Assembly (NCBI GenBank): GCA_030685235.1
Contig: MU839151.1
Coordinates: 1 to 64,000 of the forward strand
DNA length: 64,000 bases
Origin: Copromyces sp. CBS 386.78
Taxonomy: Eukaryota; Ascomycota; Sordariomycetes; Sordariales; Sordariaceae
Direction of reading: 5' to 3'
The notes beneath the pieces are model-generated. The model made no database searches. It saw only the letters and a list, made by a program, of their open reading frames with translations, and had not been told where the DNA came from. A program made the translations under genes and the position numbers. Positions 11,918 to 22,546 of the stretch are shown here, piece by piece. Numbering within the stretch: position 1 is the stretch's first letter; each line of letters begins with the position of its first letter.

Positions 11918-12799
11918 TCAAACGTCTTCCTTCTCAACATAAGCCTTCAACTTGGAAGCAATCTCCAGAATGTCAGGCCACGCTTTGAGGCCGGCTGCAG
12001 CCAACTCCCACTCCCTCTCCGACTCGCTCTCCATCATCTTTTGACGGGCCGCCGCCTTCAACACGGACGAGGACTCAGTCTTCTTGAGCGACTCAAGGTT
12101 ACTCTGAACTTTGGCCTCTGAGCTGGTCTTGGGGTCCTTGGGCCACCACGTCCTTCTTGAGTTATCTTCTTGAGAATAGCTGCAGCGCTCCCAAAACCTG
12201 TTTTTGTGCTGAAGGATTGCGAACTCTCTAGTCCAAGGAAAGAGGCTGTAGCCCTTCTCCGATGAATGCTTGGCGAGCATTTCATTGTATTCCGGAGAGC
12301 TTAGCAAGTCGACCCAGCAGACACTAGACTCGATGGGAGGGAGCCCGCCGCGGTAGATGATCAGATATCTGCTCAAGGCGTATTTTCTCTCTGACGCGCT
12401 GCGCTTTGAGAGGATTGGACAGTCGTCCAGTCCATGAGAAGCATCGTTACATAGCACGCAGACTTTGATCGTCCCGCTAACCGGATCCCATGGGCCAATA
12501 CATCGGGATGCTGTATGGTCATCCCTTCCGCAGTTGGCACATGCAGCACCGCTTGGAGACTTAACATGCCGAGGTTTCTCCACGGAAAAGGCTAAGTGTG
12601 TCCCCCTTAGGCTTGGGCCAACATGCTCTTGTGTTTTCTGCTTCAGTGCACCTCCGGTAGGCTCGTCTGTGGATTCGGGCTTGATGGTCTTGGGCACTTT
12701 CTTCGGCCGACTAATGGGATCATCCTCTTGCTCCTCGGCAGAGCCCGGGGTGTTCTGCTGTCCCTTGTGGAACGCGGACAAGTCTCGCTTGCAGGTCAT
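11918..12799 (-). CDS. Protein with two CCHC zinc knuckles, function unknown
   Basis: 293 aa from the ATG at 12799. Two perfect C-x2-C-x4-H-x4-C zinc knuckles lie in the middle: CANCGRDDHTASRC and CVLCNDASHGLDDC (residues about 85-125). Knuckles of this kind usually bind single-stranded RNA or DNA. The first ~75 residues are Lys/Pro/Glu-rich with a basic SRPKKVPKTIKP stretch that could be a nuclear signal. The C-terminal third is helical and charged. The frame stays open upstream of the ATG to a possible acceptor (CTACAG) near 12846, so a further 5' exon cannot be excluded. It is divergent from the gene at 13582, about 780 bp apart. I do not recognise a named family. Confidence 0.65.
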   Translation of the reverse strand: MTCKRDLSAFHKGQQNTPGSAEEQEDDPISRPKKVPKTIKPESTDEPTGGALKQKTQEHVGPSLRGTHLAFSVEKPRHVKSPSGAACANCGRDDHTASRCIGPWDPVSGTIKVCVLCNDASHGLDDCPILSKRSASERKYALSRYLIIYRGGLPPIESSVCWVDLLSSPEYNEMLAKHSSEKGYSLFPWTREFAILQHKNRFWERCSYSQEDNSRRTWWPKDPKTSSEAKVQSNLESLKKTESSSVLKAAARQKMMESESEREWELAAAGLKAWPDILEIASKLKAYVEKEDV

Positions 12800-13581
12800 C
12801 GTCGTGGAGCAACTCTGACTAGACCTTGTGTGAGAGTTGAATGTGCTGTAGAGTTACCACTGTCAGTGGACCTGTTTAAGCCAAAACATTTCAAGAAAAG
12901 GCTCTAGAGCGTAAAAAGAGTGAACCTACGTCAGTTTGCGAGTTCCAGTGGCCTGCCCGTGCCAGGATGCAAACCCGCGGGGCAGATATTGTTGGGAGAG
13001 AACTGGACAGAACCACCCGGTCCCAGTCCGCAACGATGAGGCGTGAGAGCGAGGTGCCTTGTCCGCGATGCTGACAATAGTGAATGATCCTAAGGCCAAA
13101 ATTGAAGTGGTGGGTGGTTGATGTTTGCATCATCTCCGCTAGAAATGAATGACGGGAGAGTTTTGGTCAAATCCACTCAACTTGGTAGGTCGCGCCATTG
13201 TGTGGCACCCGGAGGCAAGTGGGGGTAATTGCAAGATAGCTCCTTCCTCGTTTGAAGTCTCAGTCGCGTCAGCCCACAACTGTTGAAGGTCAAATCGGGC
13301 AACCGTACCTGCTCTCAGGGGCAGTGACGCGGCCAACGGCAGTGCAGGGCAGCCCTGGATCAAACTTTTTCATTCCATGCCGGCTGGTCATGCCTTCCTA
13401 CCTAGGTGGTTGTTGACTTATCCTGTGGCCTACGCGAGTCGCATCTTGCTAGCTCCTCTCTTCCCACCAATGCCCGATTTGCCTTCTGCAATAATATCAT
13501 TTCCTTGCCGCCACCTTGATCCAAGATCTCGCAAGAATCGACAACCGACCTCTACTGTCGGTCATCACTCCGCACCAAGAA
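12800..13581. promoter_or_regulatory. Shared divergent intergenic region
   Basis: This spacer separates two divergently oriented unrecognised genes, so it should hold both promoters. No TATA-like or palindromic operator stands out. The minus-strand open stretch at 12891-13133 has no domain and could at most be a missed 5' exon of the zinc-knuckle gene. Confidence 0.4.
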
Positions 13582-15393
13582 ATGTCGGCTTTAGATGCCT
13601 CAAAGGCACTACCAGCCCCATCTTTGGACCCCCTTGCCAATCCTACTCAGGAGCGGCGCAACCAAGTTGTCTCCAAGCTCCTAACGGAGGACACCAGACG
13701 CGATCCGGATGCTGTTGAAGCTCTCTTCGACCTTGCTACCAATGAGACAATCCGACAACTGCTGGCTCTCAACAAGCCACCGCCCGCTATCTCGAAGTCA
13801 TACTGCTCCTGGCTGGCTGACAAGATGGTCTGGACACGGTTCGGTACGTGAACCACCCATAGCCGGGGTTTTTCTCTCGTTTCCTTGTTTCTGTGTTCTA
13901 ATGCTCGAATGCTGATGGCGTACGCGACAACAGTTCCTCATGAGCCATTTCCTTTTGAGGAACCGCAGCTGTCTCCCGGTCTTTTCCTGCAGCCATCGGC
14001 CGAGTATACCGCAGCTCTCCTAGACCATAGGTCCAACCAAAGAGAACTCATGCTTCAAGCTGCTCCGGGAAGCACAACCGAACCGAATCCAAAATGGCGG
14101 ATCGGAAAATTTGGGTCTCCAGCCCAGCGGATGAAGCTCCTGAAAGATCTCGTGCACCGGGACTCGTGGCCTGCTATCACCAAGACAAGACACCTGTCGA
14201 TCAACAGCCCCTTTGGCCTCACACTTCACAGCAGCCTGTGGAACAACAATGTCGGTCAGCGCAAACGAATTTTGCCTGGCTCACAGACACTTCCCGCTGT
14301 TCTCTGCCCCTGGGGTCGTGGCTCACCCTTGCGACTGGAGGTTACTAGCTCGGCCCTAGCTCGTGGTTTCTTGGATCTTGTTTTGCTGCTGGATAAAGAG
14401 CCAGCAAAGCCCATCTCCAGCTGTGTTGCTGAGCAGTTCGTATTGGGATATATGCTCTTACTCAAATGGTACCTCCACATTTGTTGCCAGGCTCCGCGTG
14501 AGCACCCGGCCGGCGTCAATCTGTATGGTGCTATTGCATATCAGCGACAGAAGACCCTTGGTCATCCGCGCGATGAAGCCTACAGTTGGGTAGACAATCA
14601 GCTCGATCTCAAGAGCATGCATGGGCGAGTTGCCAGTAAAGAGACCTTGCTATGGCTAGATTGGCAAGAAATAGCCGAGACCACGTACTCTACATCGGAA
14701 ATCAGCAAGGAAACGACATTCGAGGAAGCAAAAGCGGCCCTATATAAAGCTGCTGACAACCATTCCATGTCTGGGATTAAGAGAGAGCACGCCCTGCTAC
14801 TTCTTCACGAGACTTGGGAGCGCAGAGGTTCGTTCCTCCATCGTCTGGAAATAGAGAAGGAACACGATCGCCTGGTTACCGACTACTTACTTCCGGACGT
14901 CGTCTCCAATCTCGACAACTTCTTCGGCATCGACGAAATGCCGGAGAGGATGCGTGAGTGGGCGGTCGCAAACCCGTTCAATATCAAACGAATGGACCCA
15001 GAGCGACTGTGCGAGCTTATGTGGAGAACGTGGATGCAGCGCAGCGTATTCCACGTGGAGAAGCACAAGAAGATTCTCTTCATGTACCAGGCGCAGCATG
15101 CTCGGAAGATGTACCGAGAGCACCTCGCTGAGCTGAAGCTCCGTGGCAAGGGAGTGGAGCAGCTGAAAGAGTTTGCTCGCGAGAACGATGCGCGGTTTCA
15201 TTTGTCTGAGGAACTTCGTTTGCAACTGGCGCTTGACGAGTATGAGAAGCAACTGAAGGCTTCGACACTTGATGTATGCCCAAACAAAGGCGGGGAAGAG
15301 ATCGTGGCTTCCCAGAATGACAAGCAGAAGAAAGGTACCGAGCGGGAGCACCGTGGCGATGGGTCCGCACCCCCTAAGAAACAACCAGAGTGA
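13582..15393 (+). CDS. Unrecognised 573-aa protein with charged helical C-terminus
   Basis: Two exons, 13582-13843 and 13934-15393. The 90-nt intron starts GTACGT and ends GACAACAG, and the split Val codon joins WTRF to PHEPFPF. The start MSALDASKAL has a purine at -3. The N-terminal third is Pro- and Leu-rich. A hydrophobic segment, CVAEQFVLGYMLLLKWYLHICC, lies mid-protein and could be a buried helix or one membrane pass. The last ~170 residues are rich in Glu, Lys and Arg and look like long helices or coiled coil (EHLAELKLRGKGVEQLKEF), followed by a disordered Lys/Gly/Pro tail. No catalytic motif or known domain is visible. Codon use looks like that of its neighbours, so I take it as a real gene, possibly restricted to related fungi. 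Confidence 0.7.
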
Positions 15394-17272
15394 GCCAGGA
15401 ATATTTCGAGAGTGTATACTCCGCACTTAGGTCGCTGGTCAAATCTGTCAAGGACTGGCACTCATTATACCATTGTCAGTGCCTAGCTTCGGGCTCTGGT
15501 TTTCACTGTCGGATTGCTCATTCAGTCGGAGCAGGTCTACTTGAAACCAGGTCGATGGAAAGGAAGGGAGAGATGGCAAACACTGACTAGGTAATGTTCA
15601 GACTAAGAAATAATCGAGAAACTTTGCCTAGACGGGAGGCTCCCACTGTCCCACTCCCACAAACCCCTAATATGATGTCGATTCACCGGTAATGGTAACA
15701 AAGAGAGGTTTCAACCCCCCCTTGACTTGTGGACGCTTTTTAACCCAACCCACCAAACTATCACTCACTAGCAGAGTAGGTAGCAGGTCAAAAGGAGTCA
15801 GGGGTATTTACTTACAAGTTCCACTCTCCTGAATACCACAGTAACGAAGCTAGCGGATGTCTTATCATTCGGTGGACACGGTCCAGATTGGGAATATCGC
15901 GGATTAGGTGAGTCTGCGATGTCTTCCCAAGAGGACCAGACTTCCACGTTTTTCGCGACAAAGAGCCTGACATTGACACAACTTTGCGTCAAGAGCACCA
16001 TTATAGGATGACCAGATTCTTTTTGGTCAATCAATCATACTTCAGTTTAGCCAAGGCTGAAGACCTGACAACACAATCAAAAAAAAAGCTGCACAGAACT
16101 ACCTGCAAAACCACTCCCGTCAGCAATGACAGTCTCACGCAGACAAGAACTGAAGGATAGGACATCGGAGACACCCGACCGTCTCCGTCCCGTCCCTCCG
16201 TCCGCCACATGCCGGACGTACCTAGACACCACTGATACCCTACACCCAAAGGCTCTCTCGCAAGGAGTCTTCCGGGTCGTGTACGTGTACTTACTGTAGA
16301 CTTAGCTACCAGGCCGAGCAGTGGAGGCCTACCGGTCAACCTGTCAACCGGGGCCAGGCCAAGCCTCACTGATATGGTAGCCATCCAAACTGACCAATCA
16401 CCTCGTCCCATCTGCTTGATTTGGGCAAGCCGGTGGGGCCGGTGTCGGGTTGGCTGGGTTGCTTATCTCCAACCTCAGCCAACAACGATGGGAGAAGTGA
16501 GTTTGGTGACTTTGTAAGACAGGCTCTCTTATTACTGACTGATTTGACTGATTTGTTAGCTCGTTAGCAAGGTTAGCCAGCTCTCCCACCATCGGTTTTG
16601 CCCTATCCTACCTTCATCGCCAATGAGTTTGTGACGGCGGCTTCATCCGCTTTCGGCCGAAGAGTCTGGGCTAGGTCGGCTCGCTAGGCAACGGAGCTGA
16701 ACTTGGTAGGATAGCTTCCCGTTTTTGATGTTCCGTTCCTCATTCGGCACTTCTCCTCATTTTGAGTTCCGTTCGGGATTCGATGGTTTGGGGACAGCGA
16801 GGCACGAGAGGCACGTGAGAGGCTCAGAGAGGATTAGGCGAGGAGATGGGAGTGGTTTGGAATGGTTGATAGGGTGTTTCCCCGCAATGCACCAATGTGC
16901 CCCCCTCGCCTATTGCATGAGGTGCATAAGGGCACCCTTGGAACTTTTTTGACTTGGGATTTGGAGTTACCTCGGGACTGGGCAAGCTTGAAAGCTGAAC
17001 AGCAAGGAGGGCGGAGACCGTTGTTGTTGTTCTTGTTGGTAAGTGGTGTTGTTCATGAAGACATGGAAAGGTCTTGACACTTCATGTCTGAGGGGGAAAG
17101 GACAAAGTTGATGCAACTACCTGACCCTTTGGATCGACGAAAGCTGTTCAAGGAGCCGTCCGGGTGGCGAGAGCGGTATCGGTCGTGGACGGGATGTCGT
17201 GAGATTTTCTACGGTATTGATGCCTGAGAATGGACAGCTGAAACGTTTTACGAAAAGCTCAACACCATCTCA

Positions 17273-17308
<36 letters not shown>

Positions 17309-17700
17309 GCGAAACGGAAATCACGAAAGTATCGTTACAGTCGTGAAGTTAGATCCCGCGACTCTAAAGAAGGGCATGCAGGGACCCGGCGACATCCCCA
17401 TGATGGCATCGTCCAAGCAATGCAGCAGACGGACAGATCTTTTTTGAGCTCATCACCGTTGCAATCGGCAAAGTCCATGTGTCCCAAACGACGGACCCAA
17501 AGGTTGCGCAACGTTGGTGTGGACAATAGGCGAGAGTCGAGACGGCTCTGGGCGTAATGGTTGCCGGACTTCAATCTGTCGGGTCGTCGGCTGGGTCCGG
17601 GGATGGGTGGCTTGGTGTTGATGATGTCCAGCTGTGCTTTTAGTTGTTTGGAAATGCAACAAGATTAGTTGTTTGTGAGAAGTAGGAATTACCTCTAGGT
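15394..17700. other. Long intergenic region without a supported gene
   Basis: About 2.3 kb (3 kb counting the permease promoter) has no convincing coding frame. Open stretches such as minus 16031-16411 lack domains and typical codon use. Several short direct repeats occur near 16520-16570 (ACTGATTTG). It may hold 3' UTR, regulatory sequence or a non-coding transcript, but nothing can be shown from sequence alone. Confidence 0.5.
17273..17308 (+). repeat. (GAC)12 microsatellite
   Basis: Twelve uninterrupted GAC triplets lie in non-coding sequence about 1.1 kb upstream of the purine permease start. Confidence 0.95.
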
Positions 17701-17725
17701 AAAGCAGGTCAAAAGCGACAATCGG

Positions 17726-18143
17726 TATCAATGATATCACTTGCCGTCCCTATCACCTAGCGGCCACGACACTACCTACCTAAGTTGTGCTAGCGTTGGT
17801 GGTTTAGCGTGTAGGGCTATTGCTTATCTGGGGGGCCCACTCGGGGCTATCACTTTGTGCTTAGGTTGCTGCTGGCGGGGCTGGCATGGCGGGTGGTGCA
17901 GTGGACCCGGCCGCCGATAAGATTTACTCTCACTCCGTTCCTGGCTCCGTAACAGGACCCGTTCTGTGATGCGCCCCGTTGCCCCGTACGAGCGGATACT
18001 CGACAAAAGTAAGGTACTTTACGCACTCAGGCGGCGAGAGAATCTTTCCTCCTCCTTTCGAAGTTCGGGGGAGGGGGCACCGCGCCCGTCTGGACGCATT
18101 TGTTGGTTGCCCCCCGCCGCCTTCAATCAAGAAACGATATATC
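17726..18143 (+). promoter_or_regulatory. GATA-motif cluster upstream of purine permease
   Basis: GATA/TATC cores occur at 17726, 17733, 17735, 17751, 17825, 17848, 17916 (as GATAAGA), 17995, 18136 and 18140. Fungal purine and nitrogen-source permease genes are commonly activated by GATA factors (AreA in Aspergillus, NIT2 in Neurospora) that prefer two or more nearby GATA cores. That this cluster is functional is inference. Confidence 0.45.
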
Positions 18144-18386
18144 ACCATCCCGGTGCCGCATTCCAGTCATCCTCAATTCTCTAGTTTCATCTCATTGTCG
18201 CCGTCTTCAATTGGCTCTCACCCATTCCGTCCCCATCTTCGGCGGCTCCGAGTCATCATCCTATACCTATATCAACCACCATCACCACCATTGCCATCGA
18301 CAATAACCCCCCTTCCGACAACTCATTGAGACTCAAATCGTAGGGTTGAAACACCCTCTCGACACCCTCGTCACAAAACCGCAGCC

Positions 18387-20237
18387 ATGGATGAGGACCA
18401 GGGTCCCTCCCACATCGCTCCTCATGCGATACCAAAGAGGACCATCGGCGACCGAGTGACTGGCTTCACACGAACCCTCACCCATACCTTTTGCACCAAG
18501 GATGGATGGCTAGGCGACTATGATTATGGCTTTCTCTTCCGGCCCAACCTGCCCTTCATGAGGAAGACCAACAGGCCCGCCGTCTTCTTCGGCCTCAACG
18601 ACAAGATGCCCGTCCTCCTCGCTCTCATCCTCGGTTTCCAGCACTCTCTCGCCATGTTGGCTGGCATCATCACTCCCCCCATCATTCTTGCCCGAGGAGC
18701 TGGTGCCAACTTTACTGCCGAACACTCGCAATATCTCGTCTCAAGCGCCCTCATCGTCTCCGGCCTGCTGTCCATGATCCAAATAGCCCGGTTCCGCATC
18801 CTGAAGACGCCCTACTACCTCGGCACTGGTCTGATCTCCGTCGTCGGCATCTCCTTCTCCATCATCCCCGTCGCCATCGGTGGCTTCAATCAGATGTACG
18901 CCAACGGCATGTGCCCCGTGGCCGAAGACGGCACCCGCCTGCCCTGTCCCGACGGTTACGGAGCCATTCTTGGCACAGCTGCCGTCTGCGCCCTGCTCGA
19001 AGTCCTGCTCTCCTTCCTGCCCCCCAAGTACATGCTGCGCATGTTCCCGCCCATCGTCACCGGTCCCACCGTTATGCTCATCGGCATCAGCTTGATCAAG
19101 TCCGGCTTCCAGAACTGGGCCGGCGGTGCCGGCTCTTGCGCCGACGCCAACCCCTCCCCCGAGTACATGGTGTGCCCCAACGTCGGCGCCCCTCACGCTC
19201 TCCCCTGGGGCTCGGCCGAGTACTTGGGTCTGGGCTTCCTCGTCTTCGTCACCATCATCCTTTGCGAGCGCTTCGGTTCGCCCATTATGAAGTCCACCAG
19301 CGTCATCCTCGGCCTGCTCGTCGGCTGCATCGTCGCTGCCGCCTGCGGCTACTTTGACCGCACTAGCATCGACGCCGCTCCCGTTGCTTCCTTCATGTGG
19401 GTGCATACCTTCAAGCTCACGGTATACGGTCCACTCGTATTACCCTTGCTAGCCGTCTACTTGGTCTGCGCCTGCGAGGCCGTCGGCGACATCACCGCCA
19501 CCTGCGACGTCTCCCGCCTGGAAGTCGAGGGCGAGGTCTACGAGAGCCGTGTGCAGGGTGGTGTGTTAGCGGACGGCATCAACGGCATCCTCGCCGCCTT
19601 GTGCACCATCACGCCCATGACAACCTTCGCTCAGAACAACGGCGTCATCGCCCTGACCCGATGCGCCAACCGCACCGCCGGCTTCTGCTGCTGCTTCTTC
19701 CTCATCATCATGGGCATCTTCTCCAAGTTCGCCGCCTCGCTTGTCGCCATCCCCGCCTCCGTCATCGGCGGCATGACCACCTTCCTCTTCACCTCCGTCG
19801 CCGTCTCCGGCATCGCCATCATCACCCGCGGCGTGCCCTTCAACCGTCGCAACCGCTTCGTCCTTACGGCGGGCCTCGCCCTCGGCTACGGCGCCACCCT
19901 TGTGCCCACCTACTTCGCCACTTTCTTCACTTATAGCGGCAACAACAAGTCGCTCCAGGGCTTCCTTGACGCCATCGAGCTCATTATGGAGACCGGCTTC
20001 GCTGTCACCGCGCTGTTCACCATGTTCTTGAACTTGATCATCCCCTTTGAGTATGAGGATATCGATGACCAGAGCGTCGAGGGCTTGCCGACCGGCGTGG
20101 TGCTTTCTCACTCCACCAAGGAGGGTGCGGCTGCTGGTATGGTGGCGGAGAAGGGAAGCTTTAGTGCGAGCGGGGTGGGTAGCGATGATATTAGGCCGGT
20201 GGAGAGCGGACAGGGGAAAACAGTTAAGGAGGCTTAA
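18387..20237 (+). CDS. Purine (uric acid/xanthine) permease, UapA/UapC type
   Basis: Plasma-membrane proton symporter of the nucleobase-ascorbate transporter (NAT/NCS2) family, which imports oxidised purines for use as nitrogen source. 616 aa, intronless, with about 14 hydrophobic segments between residues 75 and 560. The diagnostic NAT signature is present as FAQNNGVIALTRCANR near residue 415. The acidic substrate-binding loop reads CEAVGDITATCDVS near 366, which matches UapA Glu356. The N-terminal DGWLGDYDYGFLF and PNLPFM stretch is also typical of fungal members. The C-tail has an IPFEYEDID acidic stretch like the one used for endocytic turnover. UapA (narrow) and UapC (broad) specificity cannot be separated by eye. 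The ATG at 18387 has a good context (GCAGCCATGG). Confidence 0.94.
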   Translation: MDEDQGPSHIAPHAIPKRTIGDRVTGFTRTLTHTFCTKDGWLGDYDYGFLFRPNLPFMRKTNRPAVFFGLNDKMPVLLALILGFQHSLAMLAGIITPPIILARGAGANFTAEHSQYLVSSALIVSGLLSMIQIARFRILKTPYYLGTGLISVVGISFSIIPVAIGGFNQMYANGMCPVAEDGTRLPCPDGYGAILGTAAVCALLEVLLSFLPPKYMLRMFPPIVTGPTVMLIGISLIKSGFQNWAGGAGSCADANPSPEYMVCPNVGAPHALPWGSAEYLGLGFLVFVTIILCERFGSPIMKSTSVILGLLVGCIVAAACGYFDRTSIDAAPVASFMWVHTFKLTVYGPLVLPLLAVYLVCACEAVGDITATCDVSRLEVEGEVYESRVQGGVLADGINGILAALCTITPMTTFAQNNGVIALTRCANRTAGFCCCFFLIIMGIFSKFAASLVAIPASVIGGMTTFLFTSVAVSGIAIITRGVPFNRRNRFVLTAGLALGYGATLVPTYFATFFTYSGNNKSLQGFLDAIELIMETGFAVTALFTMFLNLIIPFEYEDIDDQSVEGLPTGVVLSHSTKEGAAAGMVAEKGSFSASGVGSDDIRPVESGQGKTVKEA

Positions 20238-21310
20238 GCGGTTGTTCGCTGGGTTCGTGGGTATGGGTTTCTGTTTGCATGCATGACAAAAAAGGGGTTC
20301 CCCTTTTAACAGGACTTTGGGTTGGGTTGGGTTTCTCGTCGATTTTTTCTCTTTTTCTTTCTTCGTTGCTGAAATATGCCGTTTGAATGATCTATAATCT
20401 GGGATGGTTCGGGTGGGATCGGTGGGTAAATTGTGTGTATGCGGGATGGAGATACCACTTCTCTCCTGGACTTGAAAGATAGCCAGGAGTTTGTACGATG
20501 GGTCGGTTCTTGGGAACGACACGACGGATTGATGGATGGATGGGTTAATGTTGTACAGTATATAATTAGCAAGGAAAGGAAAGCGGTGGCTGACTCAACG
20601 CGGCAGTCCACGTATGAACATAAAAAGAAAATGAACTCGATCGCTACGCTACCTGATGAAACATGCATGGATGTGACGATGGTGATCGACCGAATTCTGA
20701 TTAATGCGACTGACTTACAAATGATCGGGTTGTCTCCTTTCCCCACTGGTATTGAGGTTTGCTGTTCAATCAAAATGAGAGTCGCCCTGTAACCCAATGT
20801 GCCATACATTGACCTGACATCATCGAATATCAAACCAAAGCCATTGAATATCACCATCATTCAGTTTCGGGCTTCTTTTCTCCATGGTCTTGCTGGAAGA
20901 TCTCCTGTTGACCCGAGTAAACCCGGCCGTGAATAAAAGGACATACAAGAAGCCAAAAATAAAGAAAGTTACCGCCACGTAGTTGACGAACCAAGCAAAA
21001 ATTACGTGTTGGGGATGGGAGGGTAGGTTGGATTTAGAGTAGGAAATTGATTGCCTTCGACTGCCTGGGCACGACTCGACTGTGTGTATACGAGTCTATG
21101 TATTATTAGTGATAGGTAGTCAACGTGTTTGTCGTCTGATCTTCGTTGCTGTGTCAACCTGTGGTGAGTGCCGTTTACGTGACTGCCTGCCCGCCCAGTA
21201 GTGCCTTCGCTGCCGTGCCCTCGCTGCTGTCGCTTCGTGACCTTTCACAAAAGGCGCATCTGTGGAATGCGAAGCGAAAATCATACCCCTAGACCAATTG
21301 CCCTTGGAAG
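20238..21310. other. Intergenic region, no gene seen
   Basis: This is the 3' flank of the permease and of the minus-strand short zinc-finger gene. Its open stretches (for example plus 20433-20792) have no domain and poor codon use. On the minus strand, 21260-21130 begins with a splice-acceptor-like CATTCCACAG and could be decayed 3' exon sequence of the zinc-finger gene, but this could not be confirmed. Confidence 0.45.
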
Positions 21311-21643
21311 TTAACAGTGCTTGCAAAAATAACTCTTATAAACGCCAAGAGAATTCCCCTGCAGACAACGCGCGTTATGATAACTAAGTTCGTGTGAGGT
21401 GTTGGACCCCTCGGAGTCGGAGATGAATGAGCAGATATCACACATAAAGCGAGAGTGACCGAATTTCCTCGTATGTTCCACGCAGTCTTCGTTTGTGTCA
21501 AATGCTTCTTTGCAGACGTGACACCCAGCACCATTGGGGCCAGGATAGTGGCCCTCATATACGCAGTGCTTGTCGCGGTCCTCCTCATTGTAAGATTCAT
21601 AACAGCAGTTGTCGCATGTAAAAAGTGTGCAATAGACGACCAT
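21311..21643 (-). CDS. Short C2H2 zinc-finger paralogue, C-terminally truncated
   Basis: 110 aa from the ATG at 21643. It starts MVVYCTLFTCDNC, the same opening as the larger gene at 23736 (MVYLCYTCDESF). It then has fingers GCHVCKEAF...EHTRKFGH and FMCDICSF...ELSYH in the same order and spacing as the first three fingers of that gene. It stops after a half finger (YFCKHC) and lacks the fourth finger and the conserved C-terminal half. It lies about 0.9 kb downstream on the same strand, so a tandem duplication followed by truncation is likely. Whether it is expressed or a pseudogene is open. Confidence 0.6.
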   Translation of the reverse strand: MVVYCTLFTCDNCCYESYNEEDRDKHCVYEGHYPGPNGAGCHVCKEAFDTNEDCVEHTRKFGHSRFMCDICSFISDSEGSNTSHELSYHNARCLQGNSLGVYKSYFCKHC

Positions 21644-22546
21644 GTTGGCGGTGTTGATTGGATATCGTAGGCCGAGGATGAGAAGGAAAGATTGAAGGTT
21701 GTTTAAGGGATGCCAACTGAGCGAGCGTGGTGATGTTCGCGAGATGTGAATTGATGAACAGATGCCGGCGCCGAACGGTATATTCACAAAGTATGCCAAT
21801 AAAGTATGAGAAAGAATATCGGAGCGTTGTACAAACGACAAGAGACTTGATGATCCCTTTTAAGAAACGCCCAAAACTCTTTTGCGGAGCAGGTAGACGA
21901 AGAGGATCTCTCTTTCCTGAATAAGAAAAAAGAAAAAAAAGAAAGAGGAGAACGCACCTAGCAATAACTTCAGTACTACGTACCATTCACACGAAGTAGA
22001 AACATCCTCGATATCGAACAGAAATAACGCCAGTGGGCCTCCGGAATGAATTTTGTGGGCAGCTGCAAGCCACTGCAACAGCTAACAACAAGAGGAAGAG
22101 TGTTCCTGGAGCCGGCAACGGAACAATGCGTTTTCAGCCTCGACGGTCTCTTGGTTAGTATCGGCTACAACCTCTATTCTTGGGTAAAGCAAAGGCATCT
22201 AGGAACAACTAAGTCTAACAGGTGACTCCCCAACTCCATCCAACTCCATGAACCGGTTGAAGAGCCAGACTTCCTTAGCCCACCGAAGCAATGTACAAAT
22301 CAAATTATACATGCTTACAAATCGCTCCCAGCCTCAGCCAGATAGACATCCTTGGGTGATCGCCACTCAGAACATCCATCCACAACTGATCGCTTGCCCC
22401 CTATGGTCTCCCAGTAGGCAGGGCTCCATCCCAGAGTCTCGTCACTCGCGGGCCCCGAGAAAAGAATGGTTGCACCCGCAGGCTGGACCAGAAAGTACCA
22501 TTCAGTAGCAGCAGCACCGACAGGAAAAGAGGCGCCATGCATTTGA
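21644..22546. other. Spacer between tandem zinc-finger paralogues
   Basis: No coding frame fits the missing C-terminal domain of the short paralogue here. A/T-rich stretches at 21900-21960 may be promoter sequence. Nothing else is recognised. Confidence 0.4.

Noticed and set aside
16031..16411. 126-codon minus-strand frame in the gene-free gap
   Set aside because: No domain, unusual composition and no intron signals. Not supportable as a gene.
18741..20522. Long minus-strand open frames over the permease
   Set aside because: Antisense shadows of the permease coding sequence, with low-complexity Asp/Glu/Gly text and no domain.
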